NCBI RefSeq assembly: GCF_004117055.1 | Contig: NZ_CP026363.1 | Span: forward strand, 602,001-666,000 | Source of the DNA: Brevibacillus agri | GTDB lineage: Bacteria; Bacillota; Bacilli; Brevibacillales; Brevibacillaceae | Length of the DNA stretch: 64,000 nucleotides | Reading direction: 5' to 3' | Part shown: positions 55,503 to 64,000 of the stretch, one piece after another | Numbering within the stretch: the first letter of the stretch is position 1 | Layout of the letters: every line of letters starts with the position of its first letter | Notes under the pieces: generated by a model | The model's input: the letters and a program-made list of their open reading frames with translations, nothing else | The model's database searches: none | Told to the model about the DNA's origin: nothing | Program-made: the position numbers and the translations under genes

Positions 55503-56495
55503 ATGAAAGTAATCCAGGCGGAAGAACAGGTGCTGTCCCGTGAGCAGGCGAAATGGATGTACCGCAAAATGCTGGAGATCCGCAAATTCGAGGACGCGGT
55601 TCACGTGTTGTTCGGACAGGGCAAGCTGCCAGGCTTTGTTCACTTGTATGCGGGAGAAGAGGCGATTGCGGTTGGGCTGGGCGTACATCTGAACCAGCAG
55701 GACAGCATTACCAGCACGCACCGTGGTCACGGCCACTGCATTGCCAAAGAGTGCGACTTGAATGGAATGATGGCGGAGATTTACGGCAAGGCGACAGGGC
55801 TGTGCAAAGGCAAGGGCGGCTCGATGCACATCGCGGACCTGGACAAAGGGATGCTGGGGGCAAACGGCATCGTCGGAGGCGGATTCCCGCTGGCGTGTGG
55901 CTCGGCGTTGACAGCCAAGCTGAAAAAGACCAGTGCGGTCAGCGTATGTTTCTTTGGGGATGGCGCAAACAACCAGGGAACTTTCCACGAAGGCTTGAAT
56001 CTGGCGGCGATCTGGAAGCTGCCTGTCGTGTTTGTGGCAGAAAACAACGGGTACGGAGAGGCGACGCCGTTTACATACGCCTCGAGCTGCACTCATATCG
56101 CCGATCGTGCAAGCGGTTACAATATGCCGGGCGTGCGAGTGGATGGCAAAGACGTACTCGCTGTTTACCGGGCGGCGGAGGAAGCAGTAGCCCGTGCGCG
56201 GCGCGGCGAAGGCCCTACCCTGATTGAATGTGTGACTTACCGCAACTACGGGCATTTCGAAGGGGATGCGCAAAAATACAAAAAAGAGAGCGACAAGCAG
56301 GAGCACTTGAACGAAAAAGATGCGATTGCGACGTTCCGCAATCATTTGACTGCATCGCAAACGCTCGCTGACGCGGAGCTGACAGAGATCGAGCAGTCGG
56401 TGGAAGCGGCGATTCAGGAGGCAATCCGCTTTGCCGAGGAAAGCCCGTATCCGAACGCCGAAGAGCTGCTGACAGACGTGTACGTGTCGTACTAA
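55503..56495 (+). CDS. acoA: Acetoin dehydrogenase E1 alpha (TPP-dependent)
   Basis: 330 aa. The thiamine diphosphate motif starts at G152DG154 (FFGDGANNQGTFHEG) and continues to VFVAENNGY. STHRGHGHCIAKE holds the catalytic-loop histidines of E1 alpha. ATG 55503 is chosen, with GGAGGAGG 9 bases upstream; the longer frame starting before the promoter is impossible. With AcoB it cleaves acetoin, giving acetaldehyde and a hydroxyethyl-TPP that is passed to AcoC. First gene after the SigL promoter. The acetoin rather than pyruvate substrate is inferred from AcoR and operon layout. Confidence 0.95.
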   Translation: MKVIQAEEQVLSREQAKWMYRKMLEIRKFEDAVHVLFGQGKLPGFVHLYAGEEAIAVGLGVHLNQQDSITSTHRGHGHCIAKECDLNGMMAEIYGKATGLCKGKGGSMHIADLDKGMLGANGIVGGGFPLACGSALTAKLKKTSAVSVCFFGDGANNQGTFHEGLNLAAIWKLPVVFVAENNGYGEATPFTYASSCTHIADRASGYNMPGVRVDGKDVLAVYRAAEEAVARARRGEGPTLIECVTYRNYGHFEGDAQKYKKESDKQEHLNEKDAIATFRNHLTASQTLADAELTEIEQSVEAAIQEAIRFAEESPYPNAEELLTDVYVSY

Positions 56496-56513
56496 GAGAG
56501 GAGGATGGAGAAC

Positions 56514-57551
56514 ATGACGAGAAAAATCAGCTTTTCTGCCGCTGTAAACGAAGCGATGAAGCTGGCGATGAGAGCCGACGAGAACGTGATTTTGCTGGGC
56601 GAGGACGTGGCTGGCGGCGCGCAGGTGGACCATTTGCAGGACGATGAAGCGTGGGGCGGCGTGCTTGGCGTGACCAAAGGGCTTGTGCAGGAGTTCGGCC
56701 GCGAGCGCGTGCTGGATACGCCGATTACCGAAGCGGGCTACATCGGGGCGGCCATGGCGGCTGCGGCAACAGGGATGAGGCCGATTGCCGAGCTGATGTT
56801 CAACGATTTTATCGGAAGCTGCCTTGACATGGTGATGAATCAGGGGGCGAAATTCCGCTACATGTTTGGCGGCAAGGCGCAGGTTCCGATCACGATTCGC
56901 ACGATGCACGGCGCCGGATTCCGGGCGGCAGCGCAGCACTCGCAGAGCCTGTACGCCATGTTCACGCACATCCCGGGCATCAAGGTAGTCGTGCCGTCCA
57001 CGCCGTATGAGGCAAAAGGCTTGCTGCTCGCCGCCATCGAGGACAACGACCCGGTCATTTTCTTCGAGGACAAAACGCTGTATAACACCACAGGAGAAGT
57101 TCCGGAAGGCTACTACACGATCCCGCTCGGCGTAGCGGACATCAAGCGCGTGGGCAGCGACCTGACGATTGTCGCCATCGGCAAGCAGGTACAGACAGCG
57201 CTTGCGGCAGCCGACCAGTTGGCGAAGAAGGGAATCGAGGTCGAGGTAGTCGATCCGCGCACGCTGTCGCCGCTGGATGAGGATACGATTTTGGCTTCCG
57301 TCGCGAAGACGAATCGCCTGATCGTGATCGACGAGGCGAACCCGCGCTGCAGCATCGCCACCGATATCGCAGCGCTTGTGGCCGATAAAGGCTTCGACAC
57401 GTTGGATGCGCCGATCAAACGGATCACAGCGCCGCATACCCCTGTTCCGTTTTCTCCGGTGCTGGAGGATCTGTATCTGCCATCGCCGCAAAAGGTCATT
57501 CAGGTCGTGTCGGAAATGATCGGAGACGCTTCGATTACCGCCGTTTCCTGA
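56514..57551 (+). CDS. acoB: Acetoin dehydrogenase E1 beta
   Basis: 345 aa. The N-terminal part has NVILLGEDVAGGAQVDHLQD, with the glutamate that activates TPP, then RVLDTPITEAGYIGAAMAAA; the C-terminal transketolase-like domain has VVDPRTLSPLDEDTIL. ATG 56514 gives a spacing of 9 to GAGAGGAGG; the ATG at 56505 touches that site and is unlikely. Forms the alpha2-beta2 E1 with AcoA. It is 18 bp behind acoA. Confidence 0.95.
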   Translation: MTRKISFSAAVNEAMKLAMRADENVILLGEDVAGGAQVDHLQDDEAWGGVLGVTKGLVQEFGRERVLDTPITEAGYIGAAMAAAATGMRPIAELMFNDFIGSCLDMVMNQGAKFRYMFGGKAQVPITIRTMHGAGFRAAAQHSQSLYAMFTHIPGIKVVVPSTPYEAKGLLLAAIEDNDPVIFFEDKTLYNTTGEVPEGYYTIPLGVADIKRVGSDLTIVAIGKQVQTALAAADQLAKKGIEVEVVDPRTLSPLDEDTILASVAKTNRLIVIDEANPRCSIATDIAALVADKGFDTLDAPIKRITAPHTPVPFSPVLEDLYLPSPQKVIQVVSEMIGDASITAVS

Positions 57552-57561
57552 TCGACTGGGC

Positions 57562-57603
57562 AGCACCCGGCTGTCGGCAACGAGCAATGCCGGGTGCTTT
57601 TTC
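57562..57603 (+). terminator. Hairpin between acoB and acoC
   Basis: AGCACCCGGC pairs perfectly with GCCGGGTGCT (10 bp), 18-nt loop, then TTTTTC. It looks like an intrinsic terminator inside the operon and may lower acoCL expression or stabilise the acoAB transcript. Confidence 0.75.
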
Positions 57604-57648
57604 GGCTGAAAACAAGCGCGTAGGCAAGGCAGGAGAGGAGAGAGCAAA

Positions 57649-58965
57649 ATGGCAGAAAATATCATTATGCCCAAGCTGGGAATGGCAATGGTGGAAGGTA
57701 CGGTTATCGCCTGGAAGAAGCGCGAGGGAGAGGCGGTAAAAAAAGGCGAGGGCATCGTCGACATCAGCTCGGAAAAAATTGAAATGGAAGTAGAGGCCGC
57801 TGCAGACGGCGTGCTGTTGAAAATCGAGGTTCCCGAGGGTGGCGTGGTCCCCTACGGCACCGTGCTTGGAGTGATCGGACAGCCAGGGGAACTGGCAGGG
57901 ACGGCCTCTGTCGCCGCGTCGGCAAAAGCGACTGCCGAGTCGGTCGCTGCGCTGGCGGCTTCGGATGAGCAGCGGACAAAAGCAGGAGCGCCAGCGGCAA
58001 CAACTGCAACTGCCGTACTGGATCGTCCGCGGGATGGGATCAAAATCTCGCCTGTAGCGCGCAAGATGGCAGAAGAAGCGGGCATTGACTACACAAAGCT
58101 GACGGGCACAGGGCCGCAGGGCAGAATCACCAAAGAAGACGTGGAGCGCTTCATTAAGGCTGGCGGGGAAAAAGAGACGAATGCGGCGGCACAAGTTGCT
58201 GGCGTGCAAACGAGCGTTGCACCTGTCGCGGGCAGCAGCGACCATGCGGCGGCGGCCGTGAACACAACCGAAAAGCAGCCTGAGCGCATTCTTGTCTCCG
58301 GCATGCGCAAAGTCATTGCCGAGCGGATGTACCAGAGCCTGCAGCAAAGCGCCCAACTGACGATCACGATGCAGGCGGACATTACCGAGCTTTTGCAACT
58401 GAAGGAAAAGCTCTCGCCAGAAATGGAGCGCCGCTACCAGCTCAAGCTGTCCGTTACCGATTTGATTGCCAGGGCGGTCGTTCTGTCGCTTTTGCGGCAC
58501 AAGCAGATGAACAGCGCGTATGTGGAAGACCGGATCGAGCTGTACGAAGAGGTTCATCTCGGAATAGCCGTCGCGCTGGAAAAAGGTCTGGTCGTCCCCG
58601 TCATTCGCCAGGCCGAGCAGCAGACGCTTGCCGAGCTGTCCAGCCAACTGAAATCCGTCAGCGCACGGGCAAGACAAAATCAGCTTGCGCCGGAAGAAAT
58701 GAAAGGCTCTACCTTTACGATCACCAACCTGGGCAGCTATGGCGTAGACACCTTTACACCTGTGCTGAATCCGCCGGAAGCCGGGATATTGGGCGTAGGC
58801 GCGGCGAAGGACACGCCTGTATTTGTCGGCGACGAGCTGCAACGCCGCAGCATATTGCCGCTCTCCCTGACATTTGACCATCGGGTGCTCGACGGCGCTC
58901 CGGCTGCGGCGTTTTTGGCGACAGTCCGGTCTTACCTGGAAGAACCGCACAGCCTGCTGGTCTAG
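57649..58965 (+). CDS. acoC: Acetoin dehydrogenase E2, dihydrolipoamide acetyltransferase
   Basis: 438 aa in three parts: a lipoyl domain (1-80) with lipoylated K43 (SSEKIEME), an Ala-rich linker, a peripheral-subunit-binding domain (about 120-160, ISPVARKMAEEAGIDYTKL), a second linker, and the catalytic acetyltransferase domain (about 205-438) with FDHRVLDGAPAAAFL, whose His and Asp are active-site residues. It transfers acetyl from TPP to CoA. AGGAGAGGAG precedes ATG 57649. The lipoyl arm is probably supplied by the LipL-like protein. Confidence 0.95.
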   Translation: MAENIIMPKLGMAMVEGTVIAWKKREGEAVKKGEGIVDISSEKIEMEVEAAADGVLLKIEVPEGGVVPYGTVLGVIGQPGELAGTASVAASAKATAESVAALAASDEQRTKAGAPAATTATAVLDRPRDGIKISPVARKMAEEAGIDYTKLTGTGPQGRITKEDVERFIKAGGEKETNAAAQVAGVQTSVAPVAGSSDHAAAAVNTTEKQPERILVSGMRKVIAERMYQSLQQSAQLTITMQADITELLQLKEKLSPEMERRYQLKLSVTDLIARAVVLSLLRHKQMNSAYVEDRIELYEEVHLGIAVALEKGLVVPVIRQAEQQTLAELSSQLKSVSARARQNQLAPEEMKGSTFTITNLGSYGVDTFTPVLNPPEAGILGVGAAKDTPVFVGDELQRRSILPLSLTFDHRVLDGAPAAAFLATVRSYLEEPHSLLV

Positions 58966-58977
58966 GGAGGGAAGGGC

Positions 58978-60357
58978 ATGTACGATATCGCGATTATCGG
59001 CGGAGGACCAGCGGGCTACGTGGCGGCAATTACGGCGGCGCGTGCCGGAAAGCAGGTTGTGCTGATCGAACAAAAGGAGCTGGGCGGCACCTGCCTGAAC
59101 GAAGGTTGCATGCCGACCAAAGCGCTGCTGGAGTGCGCGGACACGTATCAGCACGTCTTGCATGCAGGACGCTTCGGCATCGAAAGCCCTGTGGACCAGA
59201 CGCGAGTCCAATGGGAGAAAGTGCACGCCTACAAGCAGGGCATCGTTCAAAAGTTGACTGGCGGCGTGCAGTACTTGATGAAGCGCAATCAGGTGCAGGT
59301 CATGCGAGGACGCGCGACGTTTCAAAACGAGCGCTCTTTGCGGGTAGAAACGGCAGACGGCACGAGCAGCGTAGAGGCAGAGAAATTTATTGTAGCGACC
59401 GGGGCGGAGCCAATCGCCCTTCCTTTTGCTCCATTCGACGGGGAGTGGATTTTGAACAGCAGTCACTGCCTGTCATTGGAAAAGGCTCCGCCCGTGCTGC
59501 TCATCGTGGGCGGGGGAGTGATCGGCTGCGAATTTGCTTCCGTTTACAGCAGAATGGGCAGCCAGGTCGTCATGGTGGAGCTGGCGGAGCAACTATTGCC
59601 GGGAGAAGACGCTGACATCGCGGCATTTCTGGAGCGCAGCTTGAAGCAGGAGGGCGTGCAGTTGCATCTGGGGAGCAGCGTGGAAGCACTGGATCGCACG
59701 GGCAGGCTGGCGCGCATCCGTACTCCGGAGGGGGTAAAGGAACTCAAGGCAGATGCCGTCCTGGTAGCGATCGGAAGAAAGCCGCGTCTGGACGGACTTT
59801 CGCTCGATCGAGCCGGGGTAAAAGCGACAGCGCGCGGGATCGAGGTAAACGAGCGCTTGCAGACGAGCCAGCCGCATATTTATGCCGCAGGTGATGCGCG
59901 CGGAACGATTCAGCTTGCCCACGTAGCTTTTCACGAAGGCGAGACTGCTGCTCGCAACGCATGCGGCGAGGAAGCCATGCTCAACCTGCGCGCTGTGCCT
60001 CGTTGCATTTATACATCGCCGGAGGTGGCTTCCGTCGGATTGACGGAGCGTCAGGCCAGAGAGCAATACGCAGGGCTGCTCGTCGGCGAGTTTTCTTTTT
60101 CGGCCAACGGCAAGGCGATGATTTTGCAGGAAGCCGCAGGCAAAGTAAAAGTGCTGGTGGAGCCGGCGTACCACGAGATCGTCGGCGTGACGTTGGTGGG
60201 GCCGCTGGCAACAGAGCTGATCGGGCAGGCGGCGCTTCTTTTGCATGCCGAAATGACGGCAGATGCCATGGAGAACTTTATCGCTCCGCATCCTACGCTT
60301 TCAGAGGCGCTGAACGAGGCCGTCCGCGGGGCATTGGGACATGCGATTCACGGATAG
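58978..60357 (+). CDS. acoL: Acetoin dehydrogenase E3, dihydrolipoamide dehydrogenase
   Basis: 459 aa FAD/NAD enzyme. GGGPAGYVAA binds FAD, the redox-active disulfide is C39/C44 (GTCLNEGCMPT), the NAD motif is VGGGVIGCEF, and the C-terminal HAEMTADAMENFIAPHPTLSE contains the active-site His-Glu. It reoxidises the dihydrolipoyl arm of AcoC to make NADH. AGGGAGGGAAGGGC precedes ATG 58978, 12 bp after acoC. Last gene of the operon, followed by a terminator. Confidence 0.95.
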   Translation: MYDIAIIGGGPAGYVAAITAARAGKQVVLIEQKELGGTCLNEGCMPTKALLECADTYQHVLHAGRFGIESPVDQTRVQWEKVHAYKQGIVQKLTGGVQYLMKRNQVQVMRGRATFQNERSLRVETADGTSSVEAEKFIVATGAEPIALPFAPFDGEWILNSSHCLSLEKAPPVLLIVGGGVIGCEFASVYSRMGSQVVMVELAEQLLPGEDADIAAFLERSLKQEGVQLHLGSSVEALDRTGRLARIRTPEGVKELKADAVLVAIGRKPRLDGLSLDRAGVKATARGIEVNERLQTSQPHIYAAGDARGTIQLAHVAFHEGETAARNACGEEAMLNLRAVPRCIYTSPEVASVGLTERQAREQYAGLLVGEFSFSANGKAMILQEAAGKVKVLVEPAYHEIVGVTLVGPLATELIGQAALLLHAEMTADAMENFIAPHPTLSEALNEAVRGALGHAIHG

Positions 60358-60400
60358 CGGAACAAAAGTCGATGACTGCAAGCGATGCAAAAATGTGAAA

Positions 60401-60443
60401 CAGATAGCCCTCCACCGAGCCAAGGGAGGGCTATCTGTTTTTT
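60401..60443. terminator. Rho-independent terminator after acoL
   Basis: CAGATAGCCCTCC pairs with GGAGGGCTATCTG, then six T. It ends acoABCL and lies between convergent operons. Confidence 0.92.
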
Positions 60444-60460
60444 ATCGAGAAGAAGCAGCG

Positions 60461-61456
60461 TCAGTTGGTCGTGCTTGGCAGCAAGATGGTAAACCTCACG
60501 CGTTTTCCCCTGTTTTCTGCGTGTACTTCTCCATTATGGAATTGGATGATTTTTTTCGTGATGAATAACCCAAGTCCGAATTTTCCGTTCATCCCTTTGT
60601 AAAAATGGTTGAACAACTGATCTAGCTGTTCAGCTTCGATCGGGGGACCGTCGTTTTCCAGGATGATTTCCACGAGTTCTTTTTCTTGGACGAGAACGCG
60701 GTTCACCGATATCCAGATAGAAGATTTGGCAAAGCGCATATTGTTTTCCAAAATGTTCTCCAGTGCTACCGTAAGCTCTTCCTCGTTTCCCCAGACAAAC
60801 ACAGTTTTCAACTGGTTGTGAATGACGATATTGTTTTGCACCAGTAAAAATCTCTCGATGAGATTGTGAACAATTGCTTGGACGTTCGTGGGCTTACATT
60901 CACTTTTTCTTTCTAATATATAGTCGAGACTGTTGAGGTACAGCAGTTTTTCTACCTTTTTTTCGAGATGCTTCGCTTCTTTAATAATGACAGCAACCGT
61001 CTCGTCAAAAGAGTCGTTCAAATAGATTCGATCCAAAAGCGCCTGGGAATAGCTGTGGATGACCATGATAGGTGTTTTCAAATCATGGGAAACGCTTTGT
61101 AAAAAAATTTCTTCCTCCATCTCCATTTTCTTGAGCGATTCTTGCATCATGTTAATAGAGGAAGCCAGTTTGCCGAATTCGTCTCCGCGATTTAGATCAA
61201 TCGGTTCTTCCCACTCCTTGTTTGCAATTTTGCGAACCTTCTTTTCCAAGTAGCGCAATGGCTCGGTAATTTTATTCGAGATAAACTTGGCTATGCAGAT
61301 GTTGATGATAGAGAGTATGACGAGAAGCCGAACGAGATTGATTAGGACATCGACCGAGACATATGTGACGAGTACAACCGTGATGATCCCCGTAATAAAA
61401 GTGAGAAAAGCGGTCATGATTACCCATATTTGGAGTCCAAACGGTTTGTCTCTCAT
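60461..61456 (-). CDS. CssS-like sensor kinase lacking the external sensor domain
   Basis: 331 aa. LQIWVIMTAFL at the N-terminus and LQSVSH124DLKTPIMVIHSY with the phosphorylated His resemble B. subtilis CssS (451 aa), as do the HAMP-like (ITEPLRYLEKKV) and ATPase parts (NILENNMRFA, NDGPPIE, FGLGLFITKKI). The two membrane helices (about 9-30 and 38-58) are separated by only a few residues, so the roughly 120-residue extracytoplasmic domain is missing. The start overlaps the regulator stop by 4 bp. CssS senses misfolded secreted protein; here sensing must differ. Confidence 0.85.
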   Translation of the reverse strand: MRDKPFGLQIWVIMTAFLTFITGIITVVLVTYVSVDVLINLVRLLVILSIINICIAKFISNKITEPLRYLEKKVRKIANKEWEEPIDLNRGDEFGKLASSINMMQESLKKMEMEEEIFLQSVSHDLKTPIMVIHSYSQALLDRIYLNDSFDETVAVIIKEAKHLEKKVEKLLYLNSLDYILERKSECKPTNVQAIVHNLIERFLLVQNNIVIHNQLKTVFVWGNEEELTVALENILENNMRFAKSSIWISVNRVLVQEKELVEIILENDGPPIEAEQLDQLFNHFYKGMNGKFGLGLFITKKIIQFHNGEVHAENRGKRVRFTILLPSTTN

Positions 61457-62130
61457 CCATTCACCAGCCTATACCTGTAACCGTAGCCATAGACAGTTTC
61501 TATGGACAGCTTTGGCATTTTTTTTCGTATGCGCCGCACAGTATCGTCGACTACACGATCAGAGCCATAATAGTTTTTGTCCCACAATCGTTCCAAAATT
61601 TGTTCCCGAGAGAACACACGATTTGGATGGTCAATGAAAAACAGCAATAGCTCAAACTCCTTGCTGGTCAGGGATATGGAAACACCTTCGTGATGAATGG
61701 TGTGGTTTTCGCGGTGAATGGTATAGTCGTTTATTTTGTTTATAGCGTGCCGATGAGGCTTTGTGCCGTTTTTGCGTTCCAGCAGCTTTTGCGTTTTCAA
61801 GATCAGTTCTCGCGGTAAAAATGGTTTGGAGATGTAGTCGTCGCAGCCTAGTTCCAGACCGACAACCCGGTCGATTTCCTGGTTTTTGGCAGAGATAAAG
61901 ATCACAGGAATATCCGGGTGGATTGCTTTGATCTCTTTGAATAAGGTGTATCCGGTCGTATCGGGCAGCATAATGTCCAAGATCCAGAGGTCAGGTGTCT
62001 CCCGGATTTTTTGCTGGGCACAGAAGCCGTCCAGAAATGCTTCCACGGTATAGCCTGCGTTTTCCAGATACTTCTGCAAGATGGAGTTTAAATCCTGATT
62101 ATCTTCAACTAAAAAGACGGTGTACGCCAT
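61453..62130 (-). CDS. cssR: CssR-like response regulator
   Basis: 225 aa OmpR-type regulator. Receiver with D52 (LWILDIMLPDTTGYTL) and SKPFLPREL, then a winged helix ending RVVDDTVRRIRKKMPKLSIE and VYGYGYRYR. The WILDIMLPDTxGYTL and KEIKA-x-xPDxPVIFISA runs agree closely, from memory, with Bacillus CssR, which controls htrA/htrB proteases upon secretion stress. I start at ATG 62130, with GAGGGGGAG 9 bases upstream, instead of TTG 62136. First gene of the two-gene operon. Confidence 0.85.
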   Translation of the reverse strand: MAYTVFLVEDNQDLNSILQKYLENAGYTVEAFLDGFCAQQKIRETPDLWILDIMLPDTTGYTLFKEIKAIHPDIPVIFISAKNQEIDRVVGLELGCDDYISKPFLPRELILKTQKLLERKNGTKPHRHAINKINDYTIHRENHTIHHEGVSISLTSKEFELLLFFIDHPNRVFSREQILERLWDKNYYGSDRVVDDTVRRIRKKMPKLSIETVYGYGYRYRLVNG

Positions 62131-62184
62131 CTGCAAAAACTCCCCCTCACGATGTAATACATACTATTATACCGGAATGGAGCA

Positions 62185-62214
62185 AACCTCTGAATTCAAG
62201 AGAATCCAGAGGTT
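62185..62214 (-). terminator. Hairpin after amino acid ABC operon
   Basis: AACCTCTG-ATTC pairs with GAAT-CAGAGGTT (12 bp with one mismatch). The T run on the minus strand is poor, so termination is likely but not certain. Confidence 0.4.
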
Positions 62215-62230
62215 GAAAAAGAGAAGCGAG

Positions 62231-62953
62231 CTACAGTACCTTGTTCAGGAACTCCCGTGTTCTTTCTTGTTGGGTGTGGAAAAACATCTGTTCAGGCGTG
62301 CCTTCTTCTACAACAATTCCTTGATCCATAAACAGGATTCGATCAGCTACCTCTTTGGCAAAACCCATTTCGTGTGTGACGATCACCATCGTCATTCCTT
62401 CCTGGGCCAAGTCTTTCATCACTTGCAAAACCTCCCCGACCATTTCGGGATCGAGTGCTGATGTAGGCTCATCAAACAGCATGATTTCCGGCTCCATAGC
62501 CAAAGCTCTTGCAATCGCCACCCTTTGCTGCTGACCGCCAGACAGATTTCGCGGGTAGACATCTGCTTTTTCTAGAAGACCTACTTTCGCAAGCAGGGCT
62601 TTTCCTTTTTCAACGGCAGATGCTGTACTGTATTTTTTGATCTTAATCAGGCCCAGCGTAATGTTTTCCAATGATGTTTTGTGTGGGAAGAGATTAAATT
62701 GCTGAAATACCATTCCGGCTTTTTGCCGAAGGGCGTTAATATTTGTTTGCTTATCCATAATGTTGATCCCGTCGATGATGATCTCACCGGCTGTAGGTTC
62801 TTCAAGAAGATTCATGCATCGGAGAAAAGTAGACTTGCCGGAGCCCGAGGGGCCGATGACACATACGACCTCTTTGCGTTTGATATGGGCGTTGATGTTC
62901 TTGAGTACATGGAGATTCCCGAATGATTTTGCCAACTGATTCACTTGAATCAT
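62231..62953 (-). CDS. Polar amino acid ABC transporter ATPase
   Basis: 240 aa. Walker A G34PSGSGKST, signature [19 protein letters not shown], Walker [17 protein letters not shown], and H-loop VTHEM. It belongs to the GlnQ/TcyC/ArtM group. ATG 62953 overlaps the permease stop (ATGA) and has GGAGG upstream. It powers uptake by the permease encoded just before. Substrate may be glutamine, arginine or cystine; not decidable here. Confidence 0.93.
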   Translation of the reverse strand: MIQVNQLAKSFGNLHVLKNINAHIKRKEVVCVIGPSGSGKSTFLRCMNLLEEPTAGEIIIDGINIMDKQTNINALRQKAGMVFQQFNLFPHKTSLENITLGLIKIKKYSTASAVEKGKALLAKVGLLEKADVYPRNLSGGQQQRVAIARALAMEPEIMLFDEPTSALDPEMVGEVLQVMKDLAQEGMTMVIVTHEMGFAKEVADRILFMDQGIVVEEGTPEQMFFHTQQERTREFLNKVL

Positions 62954-63606
62954 CGTGCCGCCAACCTCCTTTCCAGCCAATGGGAGAACCATGTGAGCAC
63001 ATAGATCAGAACCCAGTAAATGACGGCAACTGTACCTAAAAACTCGAAAGCTTTGAAGTTTACCGCATAAATTGTCTGAGCCGTGAATGTAAGCTCCGCA
63101 ATTCCGATGGTGGCAAGCAGTGACGTATCTTTAATGCTGATAATGAACTGGTTGACGATTGCGGGGATCATTCGCTTGATTGCTTGCGGCATGATAATGT
63201 ATGCCATTGTTTGGCCATGGGTAAAGCCGATGGCTCGGCCTGCCTCCATTTGGCCTTTGTCGATGGATTCTATGCCGGCGCGAAATATTTCTACCAAATA
63301 CGCCCCTGCATTAAGACTGAGAACGAAGATGCCGGCAGACACCGCATCGGTAGCTCGTCCAAACAGTAGTGGAAACACGCCGAAGTAAAAGAAAATAACT
63401 TGTACATACAGCGGGGTACCCCGAATGATGCTTACATAGACTTTCGCAATCATTTGTAGCGACTTTCGCTTCGATACACGCAAGAGGCCGAAGAAAAGTC
63501 CGAGAACAGTGGCAAAAAGCAAAGAAAGAAAAGCTACTTTTATCGTATTCTCAAGCCCTTTCAGCAAAAGGGGAGATGCGTCTGCAATCAGGTTTAATGT
63601 GTCCAT
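62950..63606 (-). CDS. Polar amino acid ABC transporter permease
   Basis: 218 aa, about five membrane helices. [19 protein letters not shown] is the HisM/GlnP-type start and [20 protein letters not shown] is the EAA loop contacting the ATPase. ATG 63606 is chosen with GGAAGCG upstream. Works as a homodimer in the membrane. It lies 45 bp after the binding-protein gene in the same operon. Confidence 0.92.
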   Translation of the reverse strand: MDTLNLIADASPLLLKGLENTIKVAFLSLLFATVLGLFFGLLRVSKRKSLQMIAKVYVSIIRGTPLYVQVIFFYFGVFPLLFGRATDAVSAGIFVLSLNAGAYLVEIFRAGIESIDKGQMEAGRAIGFTHGQTMAYIIMPQAIKRMIPAIVNQFIISIKDTSLLATIGIAELTFTAQTIYAVNFKAFEFLGTVAVIYWVLIYVLTWFSHWLERRLAAR

Positions 63607-63651
63607 GCTTCGCTTCCTTTCCTGAAAGAAATAAGGTGCAATCTGCACCCG

Positions 63652-64000
63652 TTAGTTTGAACCGAAGTATTTATCGTATAATTTTTGATACTCGCCGTTT
63701 TCTTTCATTTCTTTCAGGTGTTTGTTGAATTTTTCCAGAATGTCTTCTTTTCCTTTTGCAATGGCGATCCCGTATTCTTCACCTGTCAATTTGTCTCCAA
63801 CGATTTTCAAGTTGGTAGCTGTTCCGGATTTGATTTTATTGGCGACAAAAGGGAAGTCGTTAATCAGCACATCGGAGCCTCCCGCTTCCACGTCCATATA
63901 GAGTGTGGCTTCATCTTCCAAAATCTTTACTTTGGCGCCTTTTTCTTTGGCGAGCTCGTTTGCTTTTTCAAGTCCGGATGTTCCTTGTTTGGCGACGATT
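63652..64000 (-). CDS. Amino acid ABC transporter binding protein (partial)
   Basis: Only the C-terminal 115 codons lie in the window; the start is beyond 64000. VAKQGTSGLEKANELAKEKG, then DVLINDFPFVANKI and GEEYGIAIAKGKEDILEKFN followed by NGEYQKLYDKYFG, are typical of SBP_bac_3 proteins. First gene of the operon with the permease and ATPase. Probably a lipoprotein, but the signal peptide is outside. Confidence 0.93.
   Translation of the reverse strand, partial: IVAKQGTSGLEKANELAKEKGAKVKILEDEATLYMDVEAGGSDVLINDFPFVANKIKSGTATNLKIVGDKLTGEEYGIAIAKGKEDILEKFNKHLKEMKENGEYQKLYDKYFGSN

Noticed and set aside
55332-57764. Very long minus-strand open frame opposite acoA-acoB
   Set aside because: It is the mirror of GC-rich coding sequence, rich in Arg and His with no ribosome site; acoA and acoB on the plus strand explain the region fully.
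57535-59466. Long minus-strand open frame opposite acoC
   Set aside because: Same mirror effect; no start signal and no recognisable domain.
1-64000. CRISPR array
   Set aside because: I saw no regularly spaced direct repeats; the four EPYHK copies are 6-11 kb apart.
1-64000. tRNA or rRNA genes as integration targets
   Set aside because: No cloverleaf with a TTCRA-type arm or rRNA segment was noticed, and none lies beside the four junction repeats.

Overview
The window reads as chromosomal DNA of a low-GC Gram-positive bacterium, most likely a Paenibacillaceae member close to Brevibacillus. This is inferred from gene content: a SigL (sigma-54) driven acetoin dehydrogenase operon with a LipL-type octanoyl transferase, a CssRS-like two-component system, a Btr/FeuA-like siderophore block and a long malate:quinone oxidoreductase. 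Species cannot be fixed without a database.

Positions 1-38000 are an accessory, defence-rich and heavily IS-battered region. It starts with a possible replication-initiator-like gene, a DUF2628 membrane protein and a SinR-type regulator. A retron cassette follows at 3.8-5.6 kb: structured leader RNA, 60-aa hydrophobic peptide, XRE regulator and reverse transcriptase with YVDD, VTG and an NAxxH-like motif. After an IS21-like palindromic remnant come a small defence-associated-looking gene, an IS256 copy with an in-frame stop, an unknown two-gene minus-strand module, and a four-gene block Mod-Res-HamA-HamB (type III restriction-modification joined to a Hachiman-like pair). Next are a complete Wadjet-like cluster in the order JetD-JetA-JetB-JetC, an aldo/keto reductase remnant, a kinase fragment cut by an IS30 element, an IS1182/IS5-like element, and a serine recombinase split by an IS4-family element whose exact target duplication allows the gene to be reassembled. 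The region ends with an unknown 460-aa protein, an IS3 element and a truncated bacteriocin-export ABC pair.

The most unusual signal is a short sequence present four times in the same orientation (about 6.94, 17.86, 26.39 and 32.98 kb). Each copy reads in frame as [C/S]GEPYHK or H-S-EPYHK followed by a stop, with almost only synonymous differences between copies. Each copy sits immediately ahead of a separate defence-like module, and the last overlaps the 3' end of the serine recombinase. I interpret these as junctions of modular elements inserted one after another at the 3' end of a coding sequence.

From about 38 kb the sequence looks like ordinary core chromosome: mqo, a decayed stretch of gene fragments, a Fur-controlled siderophore uptake set (AraC/Btr-like activator, binding lipoprotein, esterase), a decayed vanZ and two-component locus, an amino acid permease, a luciferase-like monooxygenase, a lipoprotein and a GmrSD-type restriction gene. 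The acetoin region follows: acoR, lipL, then acoA-acoB-acoC-acoL from a perfect -24/-12 promoter with a symmetrical upstream activator site. AcoR would drive acoABCL with SigL RNA polymerase, LipL would supply lipoyl precursor to AcoC, and AcoL would reoxidise the lipoyl arm. The minus-strand right end carries a CssRS-like pair whose kinase lacks the external sensor domain, and a polar amino acid ABC transporter that runs off the window.
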